DNA of 64,000 bases. Origin: Strigops habroptila (Eukaryota > Chordata > Aves > Psittaciformes > Psittacidae). Made by a program: the position numbers and the translations under genes. The DNA lies in NCBI RefSeq assembly GCF_004027225.2, contig NC_044282.2, positions 62,299,725-62,363,724 on the forward strand. The letters are read 5' to 3'. Shown piece by piece: positions 24,801 to 35,700 of this stretch (the stretch's first letter is position 1; each line of letters opens with the position of its first letter). Under the pieces are notes generated by a model that saw only the letters and a program-made list of their open reading frames with translations, did no database searches and was not told the origin of the DNA.

Positions 24801-25716
24801 ACCTGCAAGGCAGGACTTGGGGATACTGGTGGATGGAAAGCTACACATAACCTGGCAGTGTGAGCTCTTCACCTGGGTGTGAGCCCAGAAACCAACTGTG
24901 TCCTGGGCTGCATCACCAGCAGCGTGACCAGCAGGTTGAGGGAGGGGATTCTCCCCCTCTGCTCTGCTCTGGTGAGACTGCCCCCTGCACAACAAGGATG
25001 TGGAGCTGTTGGAGTGAGGCCAGAGGAAACCATGAAGATGCTCTGAGGGCTGGAGCACCTCTGCTATGGAGACAGTCTGAGAGAGCTGGGCTTGCTCAGC
25101 CTGGAGAACAGAAGGCTCCAGGGAGACGTTAGAGCAGCTTCCAGTGCCTAAAGGGGCTGACAAGAAAGCTGGAGAGGGGCTTTTGACAAGGGCCCATAGG
25201 GACAGGACAAGGGGGAATGGCTTTAAACTGACAGAGGGGAGACTGAGATGAGATCTGAGGAAGAAGTTGTTCCCTGTGAGGGTGGTGAGGCCCTGGCACA
25301 GGTTGCCCAGAGAAGCTGTGGCTGCCCCATCCCTGGCAGTGTTCAAGGCCAGGTTGGACGGGGCTTGGAGCAACCTGCTCTAGTGGAAGGTGTCCCTGCC
25401 CATGGCAGGGGTTTGGAACTGGATGAGCTTTAAGGTCCCTCCTAACCCTAACCCTTGTGTGATGGACGAGGGGGAGTAAAGCCCCATGACTTTGCCACCT
25501 TCTTGTCCAGATGAATCTTTTGACGAAGGCTCCTTTGACGAGGAAGCATACTACAACGCCCTGGGAACACGGCCAGCCCTCAACATGGATGAACTGGATT
25601 CATCCTACCAGCACATGATCGATCTCTTCTCTGTCTGCACCAGTGAGGACCCCAAGAAGCGTCCCTCAGCCGCGTGCATCGTGGAAGTCCTGGAGGCAAG
25701 TCTGGCCCAGGGGTAA
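15869..25716 (+). CDS. PBK: PBK (TOPK), PDZ-binding kinase, complete
   Basis: Coding exons: 15869-15917, 16207-16297, 17297-17439, 20024-20193, 21057-21186, 22938-23114 and 25511-25716. They total 966 nt with no break, giving 321 aa (human 322). The product is a mitotic Ser/Thr kinase of the MAPKK-like group. Visible features: glycine loop GYGTGV at 35-40; AVKK with catalytic Lys60; HGDIKSSN at 161-168 with Asp163; DVG at 182-184 in place of DFG, as in human; and the activation end [11 protein letters not shown]. The start ATG has G at -3 and G at +4. Odd points: the protein ends EASLAQG, whereas human ends with the PDZ ligand ETDV, and the N-terminus lacks the human Thr9-Pro site. A GC-type donor look-alike (AG/GCAAGT) sits at 25694-25701, so a further exon cannot be excluded. 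Introns carry CR1 copies, one ending 47 bases before the last exon. Confidence 0.97.
16370..16803 (-). mobile_element. CR1 LINE fragment in a PBK intron
   Basis: Young subtype, antisense to PBK, from ATCATAGAACCACAGACTGG to CATAGCAGAGGTGCTCCAGC. Confidence 0.95.
17671..18125 (-). mobile_element. CR1 LINE fragment, older subtype
   Basis: The distinct text (AACCCACCACTAACCCATGT, TGGTGACTCCACCACTGCC, TCACCAGCTCCCCTGCCC) matches another old copy at 23836-24410 rather than the abundant young subtype. Confidence 0.9.
18126..18777 (+). mobile_element. CR1 LINE fragment, long
   Basis: It begins at ATAAACTGAACATGACCCAG, further 5' than most copies, and ends ATTCTATGATTCT. It abuts the previous minus copy with no spacer. 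Confidence 0.95.
22195..22609 (+). mobile_element. CR1 LINE fragment with internal deletion
   Basis: Young subtype. About 110 bases between CAGGCTGAGAG and GCCTGTAGGGACAGG are missing relative to sister copies. Confidence 0.95.
23836..24410 (-). mobile_element. CR1 LINE fragment, older subtype
   Basis: It starts TAGAATCATTCAGGTTGGAA and reaches back past GGCCCAGAACTGAACACAGG to CTGCCATGCTATTGCTTG. Confidence 0.9.
24812..25463 (+). mobile_element. CR1 LINE fragment next to the last PBK exon
   Basis: Long young-subtype copy, sense to PBK, beginning GCAGGACTTGGGGATACTGG. Its 3' end lies 47 bases before the exon that starts at 25511. Confidence 0.95.
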
Positions 25717-26054
25717 AAGCATCTGAGCTCCTAGCGCTCAGGGATTAAGTTAGAAGAATGAGTAAGTCTACTCCTGCAGCGTTTATCCCTCTAGTATGTG
25801 AAACCTGCTCTATGTACTTAAAAACAGAGCCTAAACTCATTAAACACTAACCCCTGTTTTAAGGACGTCTGAGGCAACTGGGGCTCGCCCTGCTCTTAGA
25901 GCAATCCCCTCCCACATGCAGTTGGGTCCTTAAGTAAGCTACATGCTCTGGGCAATAGTTTAGTTTTACTTTAGTTGTTGTATTACACGTGTTTTCAAAC
26001 CCTTTCCCTTCTCTGTGTTGAATTAACAACAGTTCTGTCACTGAGATGTTAAAA

Positions 26055-26060
26055 AATAAA
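26055..26060 (+). terminator. PBK poly(A) signal AATAAA
   Basis: AATAAA lies about 340 bases after the PBK stop and is followed by a GT-rich stretch. The ESCO2 stop on the opposite strand is about 640 bases further on, so the two genes converge with short 3' flanks. Confidence 0.75.
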
Positions 26061-26661
26061 TGTATTTTGGTTTATCTCAGGGTGAAAGGGGTGGTTTTTC
26101 TCTCTTAAGGAGTGTGTGTATGACTCTGCCAAGTATGTGCAAGCTTTGGAGGGCTCTTGTGTAAAGTATTTGTGCTCCCAAGGTGGTTGAGGGGCAGCAG
26201 CCCACAGGTAACAGCATATTACAAAGGGAGAGCAGCTGCCTGCTCAAAGAAAAGGTTTTCTGACACAACAGGCTGGGAAAAGAGGGTGTAAAAGATCAAG
26301 ACAAAACTACATTTCCTACTCCTTTGTACATAAATTTACCAGCCACTTGTACTGAGGCTCCTCCCCTGGACAAGCCTTTTACCACGCAGTGCACAGAATT
26401 ACGTACCCACACATCGAGGAGAAAAGAGCCATCTTTATATTAAACCTTTCAACAAAATTAAGTTATTTGTAATAGAATTTAGATTTAAAAGTAACAAACC
26501 CACCTGAAATCCAAGCAAGGTTCCACTAAAATCTAACACAACTCTGTACACAAAGTGACCCTCCCCTTCGCAGGGGAGGAAGAACTAGCGCTCAGCAGGA
26601 AAACAGCATTTGGCCAGGTAACAACTCTCAAGCGTTACTTTAAGCCACACAAATTATCTTG

Positions 26662-26701
26662 GGTGATTTCAACAAACCTCAACTTGAAATCACCAAGTTG
26701 A
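26662..26701 (-). other. Overlapping hairpins at the start of the ESCO2 3' UTR
   Basis: An 11-bp perfect stem (26662-26672 with 26684-26694, 11-base loop) overlaps an 8-bp stem (26680-26687 with 26694-26701). Because they share bases, only one can form at a time. Both lie directly after the ESCO2 stop codon. Confidence 0.6.
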
Positions 26702-26702
26702 A

Positions 26703-29700
26703 TCAGTTGTTATAAATGAAGTTGTAAACGAGGAAGTTGGGAGTTCGGCAGTATTTCGTGGCGAACAGCTTGCCATCCGGCGTTGGGTCGGAGAAGGCGA
26801 TTTCCTCAGTGCTCAGGTAGCAGCCGTACATGAACGTGCTCCTGAAAGAGAGAGCAGAGCCATCAGCACACGGCAAACACCCGCTGGGAGGTTTCCCCCC
26901 CTCCCTCTGCTGCAGGGAGCTGTTAGTGCTTCACTTTGCTTTCAAACTGCAGATCAGTGCAAGGTGCCAGTTTGCGCGTGGGTTCTGGTGTATTTGAGCC
27001 AGGAGGCAGTTTAGAATGAGGACAAAGGATAATTTAAGACCAAATACAGGCAGAAAACCCACACATGCAGTTTTAGATGGGAAACCAGAGGTTTTGGTTC
27101 AATATCTTGGAGCTGTTCCCAAGTGAAGTTCACCATGGGAAAACCAGGACTCTTGGGGGCACCCACAGTCAGAATCATCAAGTCACAGAATGGTTTGGGT
27201 TGGAAGGGACCTTAAAGCTCATCCAGTTCCAACCCCCTGCCACGGGCAGGGACACCTTCCACTAGAGCAGGTTGCTCCAAGCCCCGTCCAACCTGGCAGG
27301 TCCTGCAGGGCTGGGAGGCATCATGTCACAGAGGTGGCACATCAAACACTAACCACAGGAGAAAGCAAAGGCTGAACATGGGTTGATGGATTTTCAGAAT
27401 ACTGAGCTCCAGATACACTCACATATGATGATATATATTAATATATATGTACTTATAGACTTCATACATCTGTGTTTTATACATAGATAGCAAGCAGATA
27501 CAACAGAAGATACATGCTGCTACAGGCCTTGGACTCCCAAGCTCAGCCCCAAGGCAGCCCATAAAAACTTCCCCTCATTAGCAAGCCTTCCTCTCAGTGT
27601 GCTCTGAGCTTGAAAAGCTCAGAATTTCCTGCCTGGAAAAAACATCAAGTGTTTGGGCCCATCAAATTATCCAGTAAAAGGAAGAAATATATTTCCCCCC
27701 AACAAGCAGTGTCTCTTGGAAAGCCAGCCTGTGTAGCTCTGCATTCTGCTTGTACCCAGCAGTTAACAGCTTGGCCCATCCTTGTGTCAGATTTTAAACC
27801 ATTTAAATATCACACATACATGGAAATCTGCCCACATGACATCCTTCCACTGCAAAGTGGGGATTCCAGACTTGCTCGATGATGTAAATTTCTCCCTTTC
27901 CTTAAGTTCCTTCTCAACACTGTTTGCTGCAGTCATCGCTTTTCCCTCTGCAGGGATTAACTCCAGCTAGGATCCCGGCTCCCCGCTGCCTCCCGCTGCC
28001 CCGTACCTGACCACGTCCACCATGCGCCGGGCGATGCCCTTCCCGCGCCTGGGGCCGAACACCCAGATCCTGCTCACGCCACAGATGGCGGGTTCGGGCT
28101 CCGTGGAGCAGCGCCAAGCCCGCTGCGGCTGCAGGGTGTCCTGGCCCGGCGATCCCGGCATGGGTCCCGGCTCACACAGCACCCGGAAAGCCTGCAGGGA
28201 TGAGCGGAGGCATCAAACTCATCCTTCCCAATGGATGCATGGACCTTCCCGTGCTCCCAGCCTTGCCTCCTGCTCTCCTATGAGGCAGGACACCACATAC
28301 AACCACACTCAAACCAGGGGCAGACACAACACTTGCTGCAGTATCAGCCGTGCAAACCCAGCTAACTCCTGCCAACACCCACCCCGGACAAAAGCACAGG
28401 CTCTTCCTTCACTTCTTTCTTTTTTTGTTGTTGTTTTATGGGTGACTTTTTGTGTTTATTTCCTTAGTTTTATTTCCCCCCCTTCTGTGCTAAGCTGGGA
28501 TTTCCAACACGCAGCCTCATGCCAACAGCCCCTGTTAATAGCCTGCAACTTCATAGAATCACAGAATGGTTTGTATTGGAAAGGACCTTAAAGCTCACCC
28601 AGTTCCAACCCCCTGCCATGGGCAGGGACACCTTCCACTAGAGCAGGTTGCTCCAAGCCCCGTCCAACCTGGCCTTGAACACTGCCATGGATGGGGCAGC
28701 CACAGCTTCTCTGGGCAACCTGTGCCAGCGCCTCAGCACCCTCACAGGGAACAACTTCTGCCTAAAATCTCATTTCAATCTCCCCTCTGGCAGGTTAAAG
28801 CCATTCCCCCTTGTCCTGTCCCTACAGGCCCTTGTCAAAAGCCCCTCTCCAGCTTTCTTGTTGGCCCCTTTAGGCGCTGGAAGCTGCTCTAAGGTCTCCC
28901 TGGAGCCTTCTCTTCTCCAGGCTGAACAGGCCCAGCTCTCTCAGCCTGTCTCCATAGCAGAGATGCTCCAGCCCTTGAAGCATCTTCATGGCCTCCTCTG
29001 GACTCACTCCAACAGCTCCACGTCCTTCTTGAGTTGTTGCCCCAGAGCTGGATGCAGGACTGCGGCGGGGTTGCGTTTTACCAGAGTGGAGCAGAGGGGG
29101 AGAATCCCCTCCCTCGACCTGCTGGTCACGCTGCTGGTGATGCAGCCCAGGACACGGTTGGTTTCTGGGCTCAAGCGCACACTGAAGCTGGGTCATGTTG
29201 AGCTTCTCATTGACCAACACCCCCAAGTCCTTCTACTCAGGGCTGCTCTTAATCCAGTCTCCCCCAGCCTGTATTTGTGCTTGGGATTGTCCCGACCCAG
29301 GTGCAGGACCTTGCGCTTGGCTTTGTTCACCCCATTATTAGCCTGCAATATCACACACCCCCCATACAATTAATATCATGTACCTGCTTGATGGATTCAG
29401 CCACTAAGCACCCAACAATCATCTTCTCATTGGCCACAAACAAGTATATTTTAGTCTTGGCTGAGCAGCTCAAAGAAACTTGTTTAAATCCCAATTCGTT
29501 ATCAACAATTTCTCGCACATCTTCTGCCTAAGGCAACAAAAACAGAGAGAGAGAGAGAGAGAGGGACACGTTAAGTACTAACACACACGTTCTTTGTGTG
29601 TGAAACCTGCCAAAAAAAGGGTCTCATTCCCCTAAATAGTCCTGTTTTTTCACAAGGTCAGGCTTCACGATGAAGCTGTGAAATGCTCTCCAGCTCCCCA

Positions 29701-32700
29701 CCATACTGAGGGATCTCACTGCACACACAGCTAGTGTGGCCTATATATATATGTATTTCCTCTAAATTAAAAAACAGAAGCATTTCAGAGTAGTTTTTAA
29801 ACAAAATGCTTCCCTACTCCACAAGAGCCTTCTAACAGAGTAGCTGTTTCCTCTAACTGCAGATAATATTGACGAAGAGTCTCTCTGTGCCATAATTCCT
29901 TTACGCCTGCCCCTCACCCCAGTCCTTGGGAGGGAAAGGATTGGGTTATGTTGGTCATGTAAGAACAAGAGCTTCAGCGCAGGGAGCAGGGTGAGGGGGG
30001 GTCAGGGTGGGTGTCCCCAGCAACCCGGGCTGCTGCCACAACCCCACTTGCCTCTCCTGTTCACCCCATCCACTGGCAAATGATGCATGATCAAGCGCTG
30101 AGGTTGTTCCGGGAGCTGAGCCAGCAGAAAGCTGATCTACAACATAAACCCCCAAAATAAACAAACAAGTACCTTCTTGACGGCATATTTTGGGTCATCT
30201 GGAAGAATCAATACAACTTTCCCATCCCAGAACTCTGCCACAACCCGTTCTTTCTTCCAACCCTGCCACACAGGGGAAAAAAAAAAGCCAAACAACAAAT
30301 TAGTGGTCTAGCAAGAGAGAGGAAGTGATTCAGTGAAGGCTCTGGGAGATGAAGCTGTAATCTGACCTGCTGAGGCTTTCAGGAATAAAGTCAAGTCACA
30401 TTCATCAAACTGATGAAGGCAGACAGTCGCTGGATCTGCCCATCTTGCACTTTAACCTCCCCGCTGGATGACAAACCCTTTGCGGGCGGCTGTTCCTGGC
30501 TATGGCACACGACCTCCCCTGTCTTCTTCAGCCGAGCTGCAAGTGCAGCCATCGCCTTACCACGTATCGGAGGCCCTCGAGGAATCTCTCGTGGTGCTGG
30601 ATGTGCTGGGCTTCATCCTCCGGGCTAGCAGCTGTGTAGATCATGCCACACGACTTGCAAACTACAGCCCCAAAATGCTTCTGACCAGCATCCTAGTGAG
30701 AAAGAGAGCCAGCTAAAATGCCTTGAAGCTGTTCGAAACCACATTCAGTTTAAAGAATGAGGTTGAGAACTGGTTCTAACAACAGTCATCAAAGATTCAA
30801 GTATTTGTTGTCATAGAATCATAGAATAACAGAATGGTTTGGGTTGGAAGGGACCTTAAAGTTATTATCTAGTTCCTATCCCCCTGCCACTGGCAGGGAC
30901 ACCTTCCACTACAGCAAGTTTCTTGTTTTCATTTGAATTTGTGAAGAGGATGAAAAGCTTTTGCTTATTTGCAGAATATTTGGAACTACACAGCATGAAT
31001 TACCCAGGGAACACAGTGAATATGTTATTCCGAACAAGCCTTGAAATAGATTAGCAGTACCCTCATTGAGGAAACAATGTAGAAGAGCCCAACAAAAAAC
31101 CATAAACTAAAGGAAAACTCTGGATAGTCTTTCCATCAGTTATCTAGAAATAACATCAGTTTTATCTCTTAGCACACAGGGAGGGGAAGAAAAGGAACTG
31201 AATGCCAGTTGTGCAAGCAGAGAGCAGAATGCGCTTTGGATGTCTAGTCACATGCAAGCAGCAGTTTGAGGATGGAGCTGCTGCAGTCCTGCATCCAGCT
31301 CTGAGGCCCCCAACCTAAGAAGGACGTGGAGCTGTTGGAGCAAGTCCAGAGCAAGCCACGAAGATGCTCCAAGGGCTGGAGCACCTCTGCTATGGAGACA
31401 GGCTGAGAGAGCTGGGCTTGTTCAGCCTGGAGAACAGAAGGCTGCAGGGAGACCTTAGAGCAGCTTCCAGTGCCTAAAGGGACTGACAAGAAAGCTGGAG
31501 AGGGGCTTCTGACAAGGGCCTGTAGGGACAGGACAAGGGGGAATGGCTTTAAACTGACAGAGGGAGATTGAGATGAGATCTTAGGCAGAAGTTGTTCCCT
31601 GTGAGGGTGCTGAGGCGCTGGCACAGGGTGCCCAGAGAAGCTGTGGCTGCCCCATCCCTGGCAGTGTTCAAGGCCAGGTTGGACGGGGCTTGGAGCAACC
31701 TGCTCTAGTGGAAGGTGTCCCTGCATGGCAGGGGGTTGGAACTGGATGAGCTTTGAGGTCCCTTCCAACCCAAACCAGTCTGGGATCCTGTAACTCAGTG
31801 AGGTGAATTGAAGCCTGGTTCATTAAGGACCCCTCTTATTTCCCTGCACTGACTGCTGGTGCAGCAGCTGCCTTCCCTTCCACACATCCCATATAGGGGA
31901 CGTTTGAGGTTCCCCTCATGGCACAGCATCCACAGCCTGTCCCTTGTGGGCGCAGCCAGGCAGGGCTACAGCTCGTGGCCGGCCACGTGCAGGGTAGCAA
32001 GGGCTGCTGAGCACACACTGCTGCCTTCCTCTCAGCACAGGCACTCCTCTGGATTTCTTCCTTCCACAGGGACCAGTTTCCAAAACACTCAAAAATTTGT
32101 ATCTGTGAGGTCTCAAATTTGACAGAAATCATGCAAACAGCTCAAAAGGTGCTAGAAAGGGCAGCTCAGCTGAAAAGAATGATCACATAAGCCCCATTCC
32201 CTCAGGAAACAGGCTTGAAAACATCTGCAGGTCACCAAGTGAGAACAAATGGTTTACTAAAAAAATTACTCATCGCTAAGGGCATATTTTCTGGAAAGCC
32301 CCAGATGCGATGGCTGCACGACACGGGAGCCTCAGTCACACCACTCGGCCTCCTCCTGCTCCACGAGCAGTGCACCACGCTGCAGGGCAACAGCAGGAAG
32401 GCAGCCACGGAGCTGCCAAAGAGGGCTGCTCATTGCTGCTCCCATGCTGCCCTGGCTGATGCTCGCTGCTGTGGTTGCAGTGCTGTGCTGACTCTGCTCA
32501 GGCAGCGGGCTGGGAAGCCGTGGGAAAGGGAAGTTATCCAGCCAAATCCAAGCCTGTATGGATATCCATACAGGCTTGGCTGAGCTTCCCTTGGACTTTT
32601 CTTTTTTTCTTTAATATCATGTTCCATAAATGTCTTTTGAATTCCAAAGTGTAATAAAGCGTTAGTCCCAGGGAAACCATAACAATATATTTCCTACCTT

Positions 32701-35700
32701 CTACCCTGTCCTAGTCTAGTGCTAACTATGTTAATCACTGCCCTGTTATGGTCATTGCAGTGTGGTTGGTCTGAGGTTTACACATAAGCAAATCTACTTC
32801 CCAGTGAGCCTCAAGGCCTATTTCTTATGTCCTCAGCATGGAGAGGACCCAGCATGCCCCGAGAGGAACCTTACAATGATCATCTGGTCTCTGGAGCGCT
32901 TGCAGAGTTCTTTTGCCTTCTTGTTTTTCTGCAAGGTGTGAGATGTTTTTGCAGGTGGGCTGGACCCAAACGGAGGAGTCGCTTCATCCAGTGCAGCCTG
33001 AGTCCTGAAAATCATTTCAGAGATGAAAATTAGGTGCAGGCACAGGTTAACAAACATGTTGGGTAGTGACTTTTACCACAGAACACCCCAAAGTAGGAAA
33101 GATACAGGAAAGCTTCTTGACAGCCATGGTGCCAGCTCTTCTGGAGGAGGGAGGGAAGGAGGGGGCTCTAGGAAGAGCTACAATTACATCTTAAGTTAAG
33201 TAACCTAATTAAGCACCTCTCCCACTTCCACAGCCACCCTATTTCCCAGATACTGGAAATTAAGCAGCTCCTTGAACAGTCAAGGAGATATAGAACAAAC
33301 TGAGAAGCAGAGGGCCAGGTCCACAAAGCATGGAAACTGCAGGTGAAGAAATAGGTGCTCAAGTCATAGAATCACAGAATGGTTTGTATTGGAAGGGACC
33401 TTAAAGCTCACCCAGTTCCAAACCCCTGCCATGGGCAGGGACACCTTCCACTAGAGCAGGTTGCTCCAAGCCCCGTCCAACCTGGCCTTGAACACTGCCA
33501 GGGATGGGGCAGCCGCAGCTTCTCTGGGCACCCTGTGCCAGGGCCTCACCACCCTCACAGGAAACAACTTCTGCCTAAGAGCTCATCTCAATCTCCCCTC
33601 TGGCAGGTTAAAGCCATTCCCCCTTGTCCTGTCCCTACAGGCCCTTGTCAGAAGCCCCTCTCCAGCTTTCTTGTCAGTCCCTTTAGGCACTGGAAGCTGC
33701 TCTAAGGTCTCCCTGCAGCCTTCTGTTCTCCAGGCTGAACAAGCCCAGCTCTCTCAGCCTGTCTCCATAGCAGAGGTGCTCCAGCCCTCAGAGCATCTTT
33801 GTGGCCTCCTCTGGACTCATTCGAACAACTCCATGTCCTTCTTATATTGGGCTCCGAAGAGCTGGACACAGGACTACACCACCAGAAGCCCTAGTCCCTC
33901 ACACCAACACCCCTTTAGAGCAGGGAATCAGAGCATCTTGGGAAAGCCCTTGGTGCTGGGGCTGAGCTCTGCTCTGCCTCCTCACAGGGCCAGGCTCTCA
34001 CAGAGGGGAGCAGATCAAGGCACGGCCAAAAGGAATTGCTCTTATGCAGATCCAGACATAGAGGCTTTACATGAATTTTTGAAGTTTACAGAGAAGCAAG
34101 TTGTTACGGACGATAATAATTGCAGTTTTTCTAACCCACCTTCAGGCTTCTGTGCATAAGGTAGCATTTCTTAAGCCATCTTAAAGTGGGAAAGTGTAAC
34201 TGTTGCGCAGCGAATCTTAACATGGAATTAATTTAGAGCTACACCAAACAATTTTATAGATTTGGATACTAAGGAGAATTTCCAAAGCAGAGACTTCATG
34301 GAGGAAAAGCTTGTGCTCATCAGCTTCCCATGAGACAACTGCAAATCCAAGACTGAGCTTCAGTTAATCACAAACACCAGGATTTCCACACATTCCAGGG
34401 TTCCACTTGCACCACGGAAGGTATTTGAAAAGCCACATAAGGAAGCAAAGCAAATATTGCAATCAGATCTCTCTTTCAACACTTCTGTGGCAGAGGACTA
34501 CAGTAGCGCGACAAGTTTTGCAAAGTTTATTTTGGCTCTTTTCAGAGCAACTTTAAGTGGGGTTTTTTATGTTCACAATAAACTTGGAATGCTTTTATTG
34601 TTAACAAAGTATATCAAGAAGTTGATTCAATATGGGAGAGGGACGCGTAGCCCTGGTTCTTGCATGGGAAAACAAGTCTTTTTTCCACCAGAGGTCTAAA
34701 AGTATGACAGCAAATTAACCGAAGGAATAAGCTAATCGGAAGCACAGACACCAGGTTGTACTCATCAGTTACAACTGATGAGTAAAGAGTCCCAGTGTTT
34801 GCAAGACTTAGCAATACCATGCTTTTTATAGAATCAAAAAGCAAACTTCCCAGGCTTGTGCTTCATTTCCATCACCCTAAATGTCAAACATCATCTGGCA
34901 GGCTTAGAAAACACCAGCTCAGGTGAGCATGGGACAGCAGAAGAGAAGCAGCTGCTTCCATAAATCCTTTTCACCCATTTTTATCCCAACTTCTGTCTTG
35001 CCTTTGGCACCTAGATCGACACTGCTGAGCATGCTGCTGCCTAGTGCTGCCATACTCAAATATCTCAGGTTAAAAAAGTAAGTGCAGAACAAACCACACC
35101 TGACCAGAAAGAATACCCATGTTCTTTAAATTCAGTGTCAAACCAGTCCCTCTCTGCCATGAGGTTCATTGCTTTTCGTAGAATCACAAACTCCTAGAAT
35201 GGTTTGGGCTGGAAGGGACCTTAAAGCTCATCCAGTTCCAAACCCCTGCCATGGGCAGGGACACCTTCCACTAGAGCAGGTTGCTCCAAGCCCCGTCCAA
35301 CCTGGCCTTGAACACTGCCAGGGATGGGGCAGCCACAGCTTCTCTGGGCAACCTGTGCCAGCGCCTCAGCACCCTCACAGGTAACAACTTCTTCCTAAAA
35401 TCTCATCTCAATCTCCCCTCTGTCAGGTTAAAGCCATTCCCCCTTGTCCTGTCCCTACAGGCCCTTGTCAAAAGCCCCTCTCCAGCTTTCTTGTCGGCCC
35501 CTTTAGGTACTAGAATATGTACAAATTCACAAGTAAAATGTATTAGACAGTAAGCAAAGGTGTATTTCCTTATTCACAGGCTAGAATCCCCCTAAACCAA
35601 CACAAATTTGATCTTGCATCTTCTCTTAACAACAACCAACCAACCCAAGCCACCCTCAAACTCCCAAACCTTACAAAGACTGGGAGAAAGCTAAACCATC

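Noticed and set aside
25440-25460. Telomere-like CCTAACCCTAACCCT
   Set aside because: Only two units, lying exactly where the CR1 end has CCTTCCAACCCAAACC; it is a mutated CR1 tail.
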